Numbered from the stretch's first letter, positions 35,113 to 47,489 are shown. The stretch is DNA of 64,000 nucleotides from Siphonodentalium dalli (GCA_032622095.1 CP136069.1:120578126-120642125), one strand, 5' to 3'. The notes: generated by a model not told the origin, from the sequence alone. Made by a program: numbers and translations.

Positions 35113-36163
35113 AACGCGGATCTGGTCCATGCATGCAGAGGGAAAATAAGCGCCGACCTGATCCATGCATGCAGAGGGAACATAAACGCCGATCTGATCC
35201 ATGCATGCAGAGGGAAAATAAAACCGGATCTGATCCATGCATGCAGAGGTGAAATAAAACCGGATCTGATCCATGCATGCAGAGGGAAAAATAAACGCGG
35301 ATCTGATCCATGCATGCAGAGGGGAAATAAACGCCGATCTGATCCATGCATGCAGAGGGAAAATAAACGCGGATCTGATCCATGCAGGCAGAGGGAAAAT
35401 AAACCCGGATCTGATCCATGCAGGCAGAGGGAAAATAAACGCCGATCTGATCCATGCATGCAGAGGGGAAATAAACGCGGATCTGATCCATGCAGGCAGA
35501 GGGAAAATAAACCCGGATCTGATCCATGCAGGCAGAGGGAAAATAAACGCCGATCTTATCCATGCATGCAGAGGGGAAATAAACGCGGATCAGATCCATG
35601 CATACAGAGGGAAAATAAACGCCGATCTGATCCCCGCATGCAGATGGAAAATAAACCCGGATCTGATCCATGCAGGCAGAGGGAAAATAAAGGCCGATCT
35701 GATCCATGCAGGCAGAGGGAAAATAAACGCGGATCAGATCCATGCAGGCAGAGGGAAAATAAAGGCCGATCTGATCCATGCAGGCAGAGGGAAAATAAAC
35801 GCGGATCAGATCCATGCAGGAAGAGGGAAAATAAAGGCCGATCTGATCCATGCAGGCAGAGGGAAAATAAACGCGGATCAGATCCATGCATACAGAGGGG
35901 AAATAAACGCCGATCTGATCCATGCATGCAGATGGAAAATAAACCCGGATCTGATCCATGCATGCAGAGGGAAAATAAACGCGGATCTGATCCATGCAGG
36001 CAGAGGGAAAATAAAGGCCGATCTGATCCATGCAGGCAGAGGGAAAATAAACGCGGATCTGATCCATGCATGCAGAGGGGAAATAAACGCGGATCTGATC
36101 ATGCATGAAGAGGGAAAATAAACCCGGATCTGATCCATGCATGCAAAGGGAAAATAAACGCCT
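35113..36163. repeat. 36-bp satellite array, about 29 copies, open in several frames on both strands
   Basis: The unit is GATCTGATCCATGCATGCAG plus AGGGAAAATAAACGCG, 36 bp, with variants at a few fixed positions (CGCGGATC / CGCCGATC / CCCGGATC / GGCCGATC; ATGCATGCAG / ATGCAGGCAG). Around 35690-35890 two variants alternate, giving a 72-bp higher-order unit. Because 36 is a multiple of 3, frames remain open for long distances: plus strand 35086-36108 and 35273-36121, minus strand 35054-36175 (373 codons). Each translates to a 12-residue repeat such as MHGSDPRLFSLC. No promoter or conserved flank supports a protein, so I call it satellite DNA. Confidence 0.95.
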
Positions 36164-37370
36164 GCACACCAACAATAGGTTGAAATTGTTCTCGAAGTTT
36201 GATTTTCAACAATATATTAATGGATAATTTGTAGTTTTTAGACCAACATTTGCATATTTTCCTTTGTTTTTTTTGGTAAACAATTTGGACTGAAATGGTT
36301 ATCAGAAACTTTTGGAAATTTTCCAACCTTTGTGGGGGGTGTCAGGTCTAAAAATTTCCAACAATTGGAAAGCTTGATGCCATTCTGGATGCTAGGATTT
36401 AGCAAATTCCATGATCAAATTTCAAAAAGTTCTCACACCGTGCCGAACCATGGTCGATCGGGTGTGTCCCGGTCCCTCCCCAGTGGTCAGTCAGAAACTG
36501 ATAATTAATTTAAGAAACAAAAATCGGGGGTGAATTTGCATGGCGTTAGACCACTAGCTATTAAGATATTCGGATTTTTCAGGCTCAGGTCTCCACATTT
36601 TTGTGTACTGCATGGTCGGCCCAGTGGATTATATATATGCCCACCCCGGCCAGTGACAAAAATATTACTGATTCACTTAGAATATGCTACTAATCAAGCG
36701 GTTGTGAGGAACCAGTTGGGGAAAAATCAAAGCCCAGCGGGGGGGGGGGGGGGGGGGCTACAAATGGAATTACGCGCAAACATGTGAATTTGATATGGTT
36801 CAAGGGGTGTAGTTAGAAATTCGATGGTGGGCACCTTTCCTAACTCGGAGACCATTTATAGCCACGTCCCTGTAATGAGTCGAGAGTGTGTCTATAGCAC
36901 CATCTACTCACTCTATTAACAAAACCTGTCATTAATGCAGTGAACAAAGTTGTTTGTGAAAAGATCGACCTTCCGTGTGTATCTAAGTGCTAGAAGCCGC
37001 CTCGAGAATTTGAACATAAAACATGGGTTTAAATGACAACATTATCCATGGTATTTGTCCATGAAATATTCAATAAATAGGTTAACACATAGCTGACTAG
37101 AATTTCATTGAATTCATGAATCTTTGGGTGAGAAAATCGTAGTGAAAGTTTACTGGTCAATGTGACACATCTACCCGTTCCAAATCGCTGTCGCTTTATG
37201 CGCTGCATTGAAAGTACCAAAGTTATCGTGACGATGTTCACCGATTTACCCGTACCCGTTCCCGTCGGACAGGTAACACAAACTCGCTATTGTGAACAGA
37301 CTTCTCGAATTCCCACGTGCACAAACAGAAACATAATCATTTTATTCTGCACCGTGTAAGAACGAGGATC
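36164..37370. repeat. Dispersed repeats: poly-G segment and a copy of repeat D
   Basis: A run of about 20 G's lies at 36738-36757. From about 36840 to 37330 the sequence ('agcaccatct', 'gaatttgaacataaaacat', 'tcgctgtcgctttatg', 'acccgttcccgtcggac') matches 62110-62450 with moderate divergence. Short frames over it are not genes. Confidence 0.5.
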
Positions 37371-37796
37371 AGTTATTGCTACTTCCTCATGGTGTTGTAA
37401 ATAAAGAGCGATCGGCTAATTATTGTGTGGAACACAGTTATTATACTCATGTCAATTCGTTTCGGTTTTTTTCAAACCATACGAAACGCGGATACGGGTT
37501 AATAATAGTAATGAGGTAAATTTTATACCAGAAATGGAAAATAAGTGATTAACATTTTGGTCTAGACGTATGATTTCGGAAATTATATCATTGTTTGATC
37601 GCCGCTATATATATGTCCAGTGTGAGATTATTTCAATTGAACAAAATATTTAGGTGTGTAAATGTATGTACTTGTGTTCAATAATGACATATTTAGGTGT
37701 ATGGGCATATCTTGCTGCGTACGTAGGGCCAATTTATTTCAGTTATCAGATCAACCATTTTACGAGCAACGAGCCTTCATGTGCGTATACGTTCTC

Positions 37797-37798
<2 letters not shown>

Positions 37799-37855
<57 letters not shown>
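37799..37855. repeat. (TA)n microsatellite
   Basis: About 28 perfect TA dinucleotides. Several IYIYIY frames across it are artefacts. Confidence 0.97.
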
Positions 37856-37856
<1 letters not shown>

Positions 37857-38860
37857 CATTACTAAAAAATCTGCTTGCGAATGCACAATAGAAATCTGCT
37901 TGAGAATGCACGTTGGAATATGGACAACAGTTCCATCTATTTACAAACGGTTGTCGAGAGGAACAGATTTTCCTTGGCGTGAGGTATGATATCCTATTCA
38001 CAGCATCGATAAATGATTTATTATCAGCGCAAATTAAGCCCACTTATTTGCATTTTACTTCTTTGACTCACTGTTGTCATGCAATATTTGCCGGTACGCC
38101 AGGGGTCATCTCTTTTAAACTGGAATTAAAGCGACTCACACTGTTCAATCCTAACATTAAACATCGTGGCTACTCACTGTTTGTCACGGTCTGACAAAAG
38201 TAAAATTGACTGGAATTGGTCGTTATCCCATCACACTGAACTGGATAACATACACGCAGGTTATATCGTTAAATTTCAATATATATCTGTATAATAAAAC
38301 CATCATTGTATCAGAGAGATTGAACCACACGAAAAGTATTCAAATCACATCAACAGGACGAGACTTGATTCAACCGTGTCACTTGTACAAGTTCCGGCGA
38401 ACCTGCATGGGTGACATTTGCCTGTCTTTAGGAACGTGTGTGACTTATAACCCCAAACCACGAGATAAGGACTAATTCAGGAAAAACTAAATTGACAGGA
38501 ACGGAAAGTACATAGCACAATTATATACATACTTTATACAAACGCTATGTACATTTAGAAGACGTGCCGAAATTTGGGTAAAAAAATCATTAGCAATTGT
38601 TCAATCTTCACACGAATCACTCTCTATATATTTTTGCCATACCGGGATAAATATTACAACGAAACCTATTTGTCGTTACAAACTGAGCCCTGTATAGAGA
38701 AAGGGGATCATGTTCATTTTTAATATAATATATATAACTTCAATGCGTTTAAAATATGTCGATACATATCTTAAATTATTATTGCAGAGGCTTTATATAA
38801 AACAGAATTATTCAATGCAAAGAATTTAGAAATATATGGTCCCGAAACAACAGCAAGCTT
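37856..38860. other. No recognised gene
   Basis: Frames at 37913-38194 and 38206-38475 show no known domain. The second is Cys-containing near its end but lacks splice or family support. 'aaaagtaaaattgactgga' and 'aaaactaaattgacaggaa' bracket it as a weak direct repeat. Confidence 0.3.
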
Positions 38861-38865
38861 TCACT

Positions 38866-38922
38866 GTTAGTCTATTCCTGTTAGTCTATTCCTGTTAGTC
38901 TATTCCTGTTAGTCTATTCCTG
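38866..38922. repeat. 14-bp minisatellite, four copies
   Basis: Unit TGTTAGTCTATTCC repeated four times almost perfectly. Confidence 0.92.
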
Positions 38923-39135
38923 TTATGGGAAAATAAAGAAGAATTTCTCCATCAAGTGAGAAATTTATAAATTGAAAACAAAAAACTACATGTAGTATAT
39001 TTCATTTATTTATCGTATCCCCAAATCCAGATTATATACGTAGACAGCGTATATATGTACACATTCATGTAGTTTAAAATGAGCCATTTCCGGCTGAAAT
39101 ACGTTCCCTCTATATATCTTAGTATTCAAGCTTAA

Positions 39136-39528
39136 CTAGACGAGAGTTCTCTCTCTACCTGATGAAAAATCTACCATATGGTTGAAATAATACGGTTCTT
39201 TGTGTGGAAGTTTTCCTCTGTTGATGCGTGAAACACGACAATCAATTTGCGCCAATTCATCAATATTTTTCAATAATTGAAATGGAATTATGGTTAAAAA
39301 CTGTTTGTTCTCATAAGATGTTTTGAGCGGGGAACTCTCTGTCGTGAGGAGAAACCATTTTATTACAATACGCGTCGATGTGGAAAAACGGCTGCTTTGT
39401 TGCTTGCGTGAATTTTCGCCGTTGTTTTCTCTACTCATTATATTACCCGCATCGTTTGCGCCATTAGATTCATCTGAACCTCCACGGTGTACCACGTGAA
39501 TAGTCAACGATATGCATTCATCTAACAT
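39136..39528 (-). CDS. Uncertain open frame of 130 codons, possible exon of an unknown gene
   Basis: A minus-strand frame reads from an ATG at 39526-39528 to a stop at 39136. The N-terminal half (LTIHVVHRGGSDESNGANDA onward) is Ser/Asn/Glu rich and looks more protein-like than most frames in this window. The 'TIHVVHRGG' end would fit the last strand and Gly-Gly of a ubiquitin-like fold, but no other part of such a fold is visible. A possible splice acceptor (TATGTATGTTAG) lies just before Asp-3. This frame could equally be chance. I assign no function. Confidence 0.15.
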   Translation of the reverse strand: MLDECISLTIHVVHRGGSDESNGANDAGNIMSRENNGENSRKQQSSRFSTSTRIVIKWFLLTTESSPLKTSYENKQFLTIIPFQLLKNIDELAQIDCRVSRINRGKLPHKEPYYFNHMVDFSSGRERTLV

Positions 39529-39529
39529 A

Positions 39530-40860
39530 CATATTAAAATACAAACTCACGGTTAAAGAAACATCAGATTAACAGGGATGGTTCCAGCACTCTTTTCATA
39601 CCATTAATCGTTTTGGGCGGCAAAACGAAAAAATAAATAAAATGGATCTCAAATTTGTCGCAATTCTATATGAAATTTATTAACCTCGTCCATTACATAC
39701 GATTCGAGGCACTGTAAAGCTAGGCTCGAATCGAATTTAGTGCACTCGGTTAATAAATTTCGTAAATAATTTCGACTCATTAGAGATCCTCTATATATCT
39801 TCTAATTAATGGAGCCACAAATTTACTGGAGAAAATATTACCCACATAGCTCAGTGGAACTCTATTTTACTCAGTGATGGTTGTTTAGATTATTTTAATT
39901 ATTCCGTGATTTCTCTTTGTTTACGAACTATATTAAAAGTTTCAGTGCCGAACATTTTCAATTGTTGTAGATTTATAACAACGAAGGTTTAAGTTGTAGC
40001 ATGGGGAGAGCCCGCACAACATGGCTTAGCCACAATAAAAAGCCGCCACATATTCTTCAAAAGGGACTGATCACACCGGCTAGTCAATTCAGAATGTTTT
40101 GTGTTAAATATACTGCACAGAAAATTGACTTTGAAAGACCAATATATAGTACACGAAAACATAAAATAAGAAATTTTGAAACTAATCAAGTCACATTACA
40201 CGACCTGCATCTGTTGAAGTCACCATCCATGTACCCCATGTACCCGTCGATAATTCAGCATCATGCTTTGATGAGACAACTGCCTGCCCTGCATCTGTTG
40301 AAGTCCACAACCAAGTACCCGTATGTACCCGTGGATAATTCCACCGACTGCAGCGATGAGACAACTGATGACAGAGAACTGTCTGCAATGTCAAAGTGAG
40401 AATAAAAGTTCAGTTTTATTTTTTCTCCATGTCTAAACACCATTGGAATTTTAAAGTATGTTCAGAACATGGAAACGCTAGAGTCAATGCATAATATAAA
40501 GGAATTGACCAAAAGAGAACCCTGGTATGACATTAAAGGGTCACTGTACATCTAAAATGCACACACAACCCACAGCAAAACGTGTTGAGATAGGGAGAAT
40601 GGCGCGAAGAGGGAATGTCCAACAACTGTTAGTGGAAGATTCTTTAGGCAACACCGAGTCTATTCGGGAGAGAAACCGACGGGAAATTCTGTGTTTGAAA
40701 ACAACATACTACTACTTGTGAAGAAGAATTGGTCATTTCTAGATATTTCCAAGATATCATTGAGTTCTTCTGAAAGCTGGGAGATATATATATATATATT
40801 GCTCTATATATTGCAGAATAAAGCAGCAGACCAACCTATTTCTCAAAAACGTATGTAGAG
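39530..40860. other. No recognised gene; short internal duplication at 40200-40380
   Basis: 'cctgcatctgttgaagtc' is present twice (about 40205 and 40290), followed by related '(t/c)gtacccgt(c/g)gataatt' and 'gatgagacaact', so a ~85-bp tandem duplication lies within the frame 40001-40399. No domain was recognised. Confidence 0.4.
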
Positions 40861-40861
40861 G

Positions 40862-41000
40862 AATAAAGATATATATATATATAAGAGAATGCATTGGCCC
40901 AAAACTATTTACCTTGATCTTGTAAGCCATTGCGTTCTCTTATGTATGCGAGGTGACATATGGTCGACTCGCATATATAAGAGAATGCTGTTGTACGTGG
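40862..41000. mobile_element. MITE family B, fourth copy (partial)
   Basis: 'atataagagaatgcattggc', 'ttaccttgatcttgtaagcc', 'ttctcttatgtatgcgaggt' and 'gactcgcatatataagagaa' repeat the family B hairpin blocks. Confidence 0.6.
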
Positions 41001-41312
41001 GTTTTCATAAACAAAATCAGGACGCTCCAGTCATCAAAGGGCTAAGGCGTCGCTATTCGAGACGATCAAATCCTTTTTGGATATATCTTTACTGATGTTC
41101 AGTGGTACAGATGGCAAAAACGCCATGAGCGGTGATATCACTGGTTTGCAAACCAAACTTCGCTCCATGCAATTTACGTGAACTGCCGAAATAACCGACT
41201 AGCTTTTGTATGTGTTCACTATATAAATGAAGAATTATGAACTGCTCAAGTCGGTAGATTCAATATTGAATTCATTACATTCATGTGTAAACAATTCCAA
41301 TATTAGAAAGGT

Positions 41313-41647
41313 TGTGTATGAAAATTTGCAGGAATTGGAAGGGGAAAGCATTTGAAGCTCCTGAAAGTCGATACAGCACGTTGACTGTCGCATGGGAAAG
41401 CTACAAGCCGACAAATAAGCAGATCTATTCCATTAGTGAATTAGTTGGACACGGCGATTGTACAATCATCTGATCCTGAGATAATGATAATACGATCTAA
41501 ACTTCTCCAGCCAGATATTTTCACAACAGTGTGTTGATCCGTGTCGTAGTATCACGCCGAGTTGAGGTGGACAGATTGCCGGATCAAACGAGTTGCCGCA
41601 GGCAGCGAGTTTGATCCGGCAATCTGTCCCACCTCAACGAGACGTGA
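41313..41647 (+). repeat. ~335-bp direct repeat, copy 1, ending in a strong palindrome
   Basis: Nearly identical to 42129-42465. The last ~95 bp form an inverted repeat, 'gttgaggtggacagattgcc' plus 'ggatcaaac' against its inverse around a short loop (41561-41638). The spacing and near identity resemble terminal repeats of a very small retroelement, but the TG...CA ends, primer-binding site and polypurine tract are not convincing. Confidence 0.85.
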
Positions 41648-42128
41648 TGCTTTGAGTATTCAGATGGCTAACATTCTAACAGAACGATATATGACAACGA
41701 TTGACTATGTCACCATTGCCAACGAGCGTTTTCCAACCAGTTGTTTCATATGTACACCGACTGTGCTTCCGAGTTCGCACTGACAACGCGAAACTCTTTC
41801 TGGTATTTTATTATTGACAACTATACAGTTGAAGTTTACATTATCTTAGATTCAATGACCGACAGAACGTTTCTAGCATACTGTTTCGGTGGATGTATAC
41901 GCTCGGAAATACACCTCATCATGATGTGTGACGAGAAACAACTTTTTAGACATTGTGTCTGCTTTATTTGCGTGTTGTGTAGATGAATTTCACATATACA
42001 CTACTTTCCTATGACAATTGACAACGAATTGCCATTATTTATATTTTATAATGTGATATCATGTAATGTATATAATTGTGTATGATTGTAACATATTATC
42101 TTCTGATATGGAGGAATAAAACTAGCTC

Positions 42129-42465
42129 TGTGTTTGAAAATGTGCAGGAATTGGAAGGGAAAAGCATTTGAAGCTCCTGAAAGTCGATACAGCACGTTGA
42201 CTGTCGCATGGGAAAGCTACAAGCCGACAAATAAGCAGATCTATTCCATTAGTGAATTAGTTGGACACGGCTATTGTACAATCATCTGATCCTGAGATAA
42301 TGATAATACGATATAAACTTCTCCAGCCAGATATTTTTCACAACAGTGTGTTGATCCGTGTCGTAGTATCACGCCGAGTTGAGGTGGACAGATTGCCGGA
42401 TCAAACGAGTTGCCGCAGGCAGCGAGTTTAATCCGGCAATCTGTCCCACCTCAACGAGACGTGTC
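42129..42465 (+). repeat. ~335-bp direct repeat, copy 2
   Basis: Differs from copy 1 by a handful of substitutions, for example cggcgattg/cggctattg, cgatctaaac/cgatataaac and tttgatccgg/tttaatccgg. The segment between the copies (41648-42128) ends with 'ggaggaataaaact', containing an AATAAA. A recent segmental duplication or a TRIM-like element are both possible. Confidence 0.85.
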
Positions 42466-43089
42466 TTTCTTACCATAGTCTATTTTTAAAGGATAAATAG
42501 TTCGTCGTCACAGCTAATTCGGTACATCTCGGCAATTTCCGTAGGAGTGTGATCTGATTTGATCCGGGGAAATCTCACTCAGTGTGATCCGACGAATTGT
42601 ATTAGATCGTCAAACAATTGTGATATTTAGGGAAGAATAGTCATAGTCATATAATAAAATATTATTCCCTTTGATGCTGAGTGACATTCTCATATTATTT
42701 AACCGGTTTCATAAATTTATACCTTATATACAATTCGATACCAGTACAACTGGAAAAACTCAAGGAAACAATTTCATCCACGAAGAAAGTAGCCGGTCCT
42801 TCATTTAAAGAAAATGCCATCAAATTTATCATGGAATCACAGGTCGGGAGAGAACGACGACGATGAGTCGCATACTTAGGGCCAGTAATATACTGTCAAA
42901 CGAAGGGAACATCAAAAATACTATCGGACAGTTCAACACAAATACACGAGGATCATTTGTTTTATGCGTGCACAGGGAGTTAGAATCCACACTTGGTGTT
43001 AACAATGGCGTGTTTCAGTTCATTTGGTACACTCAATGTTAGTGAAAGATTATCATATTTTCCGATCGTGAGTCTTCACTAGATTTTTT
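42466..43089. other. No recognised gene
   Basis: The frame 42681-42866 ends in a Lys/Glu-rich, helix-like stretch (LEKLKETISSTKKVAG) without an assignable family. Nothing else was seen. Confidence 0.3.
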
Positions 43090-43381
43090 TTCAGTATTAT
43101 GGACAATTGAATGAATCACGAGTTGAATTTTCTGATGATATAAATACGTCAGCTCCTGTAATTTCACCCTGGGACTCGACCTTTCACCCGTGGAAAATAA
43201 AGACTTCAATAGAGCCATAATGGGCCTTGAGAGAAGGCGCGACAAAACCATCGCGGACCTTGTGAAAGGAGGAAAACTCAAATCGCGAGATGTTGAATCA
43301 CATAAGGAGGAACACCCTATCAGTTTTAGTGAAGTGTATGGTGAAATAAAACATGTAATATACAAACTTTTGTACAGCTAA
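43090..43381 (+). pseudogene. Possible retroelement scrap (region before RNase H of a LINE)
   Basis: From 43095 one frame reads YYGQLNESRVEF and then SAPVISPWDSTFHPWKIK. It then stops, and a shifted frame continues with RRRDKTIADLVKGGKL and ends HPISFSEVY. A Pro-Trp motif, a basic spacer and 'P..FSEVY' resemble the segment linking reverse transcriptase to the RNase H 'YTDGS' start in some invertebrate LINEs. The match is weak and partly by eye. A degenerate gene exon is the alternative. Confidence 0.2.
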
Positions 43382-43435
43382 TATTTGTCAGCAATTGTTG
43401 TTCAAATATATAGCAAGTATCCGTAGTTCAATCGC

Positions 43436-44694
43436 GCCAATCAGATCATAGCTATAGCCACAGATACATGAGCCACAATAAGATCATAGCTATAACCACA
43501 GATACATGAGCCACAATCAGATCATAGCTGTAACCACAGATACATGAGCCACAATCAGATCATAGCTATAACCACATATACATGAGCCACAATCATATCA
43601 TAGCTATAACAACAGATACATGAGCCACAATCAGGTCATATCTATAACCACAGATACATGAGCCACAATCAGACCATAGCTATAACCACAGATACATGAG
43701 CCACAGTCAGGTCATATCCATAACCACATATACATGAGCCACAATCAGATCATAGCTATAACCACAGATACATGAGCCACAATCAGGTCATAGCTATAAC
43801 CACAGATACATGAGCCACAATCAGATCATAGCTATAATCACAGATACATGAGTCAAATCAGAGCATAGCTATAACCACAGATACATGAGCCACAATCAGA
43901 TCATAGCTATAACCACAGATACATGAGCCACAATCAGATCATAGCTATAACCACAGATACACGAGCCACAGTAAGATCATATCTATAACCACAGATACAT
44001 GAGCCACAATAATATCATAGCTATAACCACAGATACATGAGCCACAATCAGTTCATATCTATAACCACATATACATGAGCCACGATCATATCATAGCTAT
44101 AACCACAGATACACGAGCCACAATCAGATCATAGCTATAACCACAGATACATGAGCCACAATCATATCATAGCTGTAACCACAGATACATGAGCCACAAT
44201 CAGATCATAGCTGTAACCACAGATAAACGAGTCAAATCAGAGCATAGCTATAACCACATATACATGAGCCACAATCAGAGCATAGCTATAACCACAGATA
44301 CATGAGCCACAATCAGATCATAGCTATAACCACATATACATGAGCCACAATCAGATAATAGCTATAACCACAGATACATGAGCCACAATCAGATCATAGC
44401 TATAACCACAGATACATGAGCCACAATCAGATCATAGCTATAACCACAGATACATGAGCCACAATCAGATCATAGCTATAACCACAGATACATGAGCCAC
44501 AATAAGATCATTGCTATAACCACAGATACATGAACCACAATCAGTTCATAGCTATAACCACATATACATGAGCCACAATCAGATCATAGCTATAACCACA
44601 GATACATGAGCCACAATCAGATCATAGCTGTAACCACATATACATGCGCCACAATCAGATAATAGCTATAACCACATATATATGAGCCACAATC
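43436..44694. repeat. 38-bp satellite array, about 33 copies
   Basis: Unit ATAGCTATAACCACAGATAC followed by ATGAGCCACAATCAGATC, 38 bp, with scattered single-base variants and a few 2-bp-shorter units (agtcaaatcagagc). Units are contiguous with no spacers, so this is not a CRISPR-like array. No long open frame results because 38 is not a multiple of 3. Confidence 0.95.
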
Positions 44695-44929
44695 GAAGGG
44701 ACACATATACTCGATAATTCTTCAGGTTATCTTGCCCTCAAACTGTGAACTATATGTATGTACAACTGTCTGAAAGTTTTGCAGGTGCGTGTACATGGAT
44801 CAATTATATTCGAGATACAGCTGCGAGAAAATTTGCCTTTGTTGTTAGTCAAAAGATGTGCCCGTTCTATCACCGATGCCACTTTTTTTTAGACCGAAAC
44901 CATTAATGCCGCATGAGACGGGCAGTGGC

Positions 44930-45235
44930 ATTTTGTGGAAACAGAATAGTAGATGGGGACTGTTCTTATCCTCGTGTATCTGTCTTTGTCATTGTCGGGT
45001 GGAACTCTCGTCAATTACAATGTCAAACCAATTAACCTGGGCCACCGCGAAATCGGCCATGAAATCCTCAGGCATTAAGCACACAGCCACGCGCAAGAGC
45101 GGAATTGACAGGAATCGTAAACCGAACGTACCACAAACAACACGTGACCACCGGAAGTTTCAACGAAACTGATGGAATAACGTACCTGCGGTAATTCACG
45201 TATGTTCAATGGCGCGGATAAGAGCTCGGTCAGAG
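44930..45235. promoter_or_regulatory. Candidate noncoding island 3
   Basis: CpG-containing, repeat-free sequence with 'gtcaattacaatgtc', 'accaattaacctgg' and 'gaccaccggaagttt'. The frame 44858-45172 over it has no recognised domain. Role unknown. Confidence 0.15.
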
Positions 45236-46385
45236 GTGGGATATTAACTAGTTGGAGTCAAATTAAATTCAAGTTATTGGTGTCAATTGCTGGTGACATC
45301 GTAAAGACATCCATCAAGCGAATTATGTACTATCGCTTGGGTTGTTTTGGGGTAACCTGTCTATTCATTTGACTTGGTCATCAGAGGTAGCTTTCTATTA
45401 AATTTGCTACTAGTTTCTGCATTATGCATTTACATTTCGAGGAAGTTCATAACTTATCGGTCATAATATTTCATTTCGTAAATTCTGTTGGTAGGTTGGT
45501 TGCATAGTTTGGAATTTAGGTATATGTGGGCAGCTATATCCACAACAACCGGACGCGCTCGGACTTAAAGGTCAAGGAAACAACACGCGAGGAGTGTAAC
45601 TGTGGAAACAGACTACAGGTACATGTACTACACGCGTCTGCCATATGTCATATATACCATTGGACTGTTGAATAATGGCAAAAAATCATATCGATAGCTT
45701 CACCTAAGATACATACATGTACATATATAATCTCATCCAGAAATGGTGCATTCTGGTTTGCCGAGAGCTGTTTCCTATATTGTATAGTGTTGTACTAAAT
45801 TTAGCTCACTACTATACCAACCTCGCATGGAAAAAGCATGGAACAGAGATCCAAAACGCTACTGTTTTTATTTCACAGGAACGAAGCCAACTTACGCAGT
45901 GATAATACTCCTATTGAATTAACCTTGCGTTACAGTTTCGGGTTTCTGTGCATTCGATAGGAAGACAGCCATTTACATCCCTATGTCCACTCCAGACAAA
46001 ATTGCACACACTTGAGAGTAAGTGTGATGCAGTTTTCTATATCACACTTGCCCCCAAATGGGCAAGAAACTGGGTTACAATACAAATATATAAATTCATT
46101 TTATGTATAGCCATGCTCTGTTTTTAATGTAGAATGTATGACCGTTTGCCGATAAATCACATCAATCGAAATGAAACTTATCAATGAAAAATACTACACG
46201 TTTCGATTTTTGAACTAGATTTCAATAAATTCTTGCGACAATTATGTAACTTTTTATCGGTAAGTGGATAATCATCTGTTCTCAGTAAAACGGGTTACTT
46301 GATTTCTATTAACTTCTCATTGAGGAACAGCATTTTGTCTTGGTGCCAACTTGTAGTATGCACGCTTCTCTAGTTCAAATTGTTT
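45236..46385. other. No recognised gene
   Basis: AT-rich sequence with short frames only. Near 45545-45615 a CpG-rich segment contains 'aaaggtcaaggaaac'. No repeats were delimited. Confidence 0.3.
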
Positions 46386-46389
46386 GGTA

Positions 46390-46556
46390 AAATATAATAA
46401 ATAGAGCACGTCTTGTTGACTATACGTCTATAATACCCAGTGAGTCGGTATAGTCCACTCTGCTTCACGTCGTGAACTATACTCACCCAACTGGACACTA
46501 TACCCCGGCGTGGACAGTTCCAAGCCATGCTCTATTTATTGAATATAATACGTTGT
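46390..46556. mobile_element. Foldback MITE-like element
   Basis: 'aatataataaatagagca' at the left pairs with 'tgctctatttattgaatata' at the right. Internal 'tatagtccac' and 'gtggacagt'/'gaactatactcaccca' segments also fold. No coding capacity. Confidence 0.6.
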
Positions 46557-47480
46557 TATATTTCAGCCTTGTTTGTTCTGACGACAATCACCTATAAGTG
46601 AAAATCTGCGATTCTGTTGCGAACGTGATGGTATATTGAAATTGAGCAATTGTGATTGAGACAGATAAGGGCAAAAATATAAACGACTATGAACAGATAT
46701 ACTTTCATATTTTCGAGGTCGTCGAATCCATACATGCACATATTTATCTGAATGCCACCAACTGTCCCTTGATTGGGAAGCATGTCTTCTGAAGATTCAA
46801 TGACACAGGTGCGGTAACTGGTTACGTTATTGTACAAGTTTGTTCTGGTGCGATGGCGCATCGAGAATGGTAGGTTCGGGTTGTACCTCGCGGTATGACA
46901 AACAAGTGCAATAACGGCAACATGCTCACATCACTGTGTAGTTCTCTGTTCATTGAACGCCGGAGACCGTATTTTATGGTATATATATTACATTTTAGGT
47001 TGATATTGGTTCATTTAATTGAACTAATTTGGGTAGGGTAATACACCATAACAGTCGACAAGGACGTTGTCAACGCAATGGGTATCGTTTGTACAAGAAC
47101 AAGACTAATTTTTGTTTTGCTGTTTTTTCTAACTTGTCAAACATTCTGAAGTTTGTTACATGTATTTCGAAAATATAAAATAATGGCTGTGCAATAAATA
47201 TCAGATATGTCTGCCTGATAACCCAAATCAAGCAGATGCTTCGTAGTTATGCCCCGGTCTCCCAAACCGCTATATGACAGAGACATGGAGGTTCCATAAA
47301 CACTATAATTGACTTGTCGGCATATGCCGAAAACAGCGAGAATAGCCAACTAATGACCTCCGAATAAAGGGATTAAAGTGTTAGTTTCTGGTTGTTTGCT
47401 CACTTATATAATTCATTCTCAATGCCAGTTTATGAAACCAATCCATCCATTTATCCAGCGAGAATAATTTTAAAACGACA
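46557..47480. other. No recognised gene
   Basis: A minus-strand frame at 46592-46861 includes a hydrophobic run (VYLFIVVYIFALICL) but no family. Otherwise AT-rich. Confidence 0.3.
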
Positions 47481-47489
47481 ACAAAAGAA

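Noticed and set aside
35054-36175. Long minus-strand frame (373 codons) as a repetitive protein gene
   Set aside because: It lies wholly over the 36-bp satellite; frames on the opposite strand are almost as long. Openness follows from the period being a multiple of three.
39839-39875. tRNA-like 'tagctcagtggaactc'
   Set aside because: Matches box A only by chance; no box B or cloverleaf follows.
41313-42465. Confident LTR retrotransposon
   Set aside because: No clear TG...CA ends, primer-binding site, polypurine tract or gag/pol; kept as direct repeats of unknown origin.
43436-44694. CRISPR-like array
   Set aside because: Units are contiguous, variable throughout and have no unique spacers; the window is eukaryotic.
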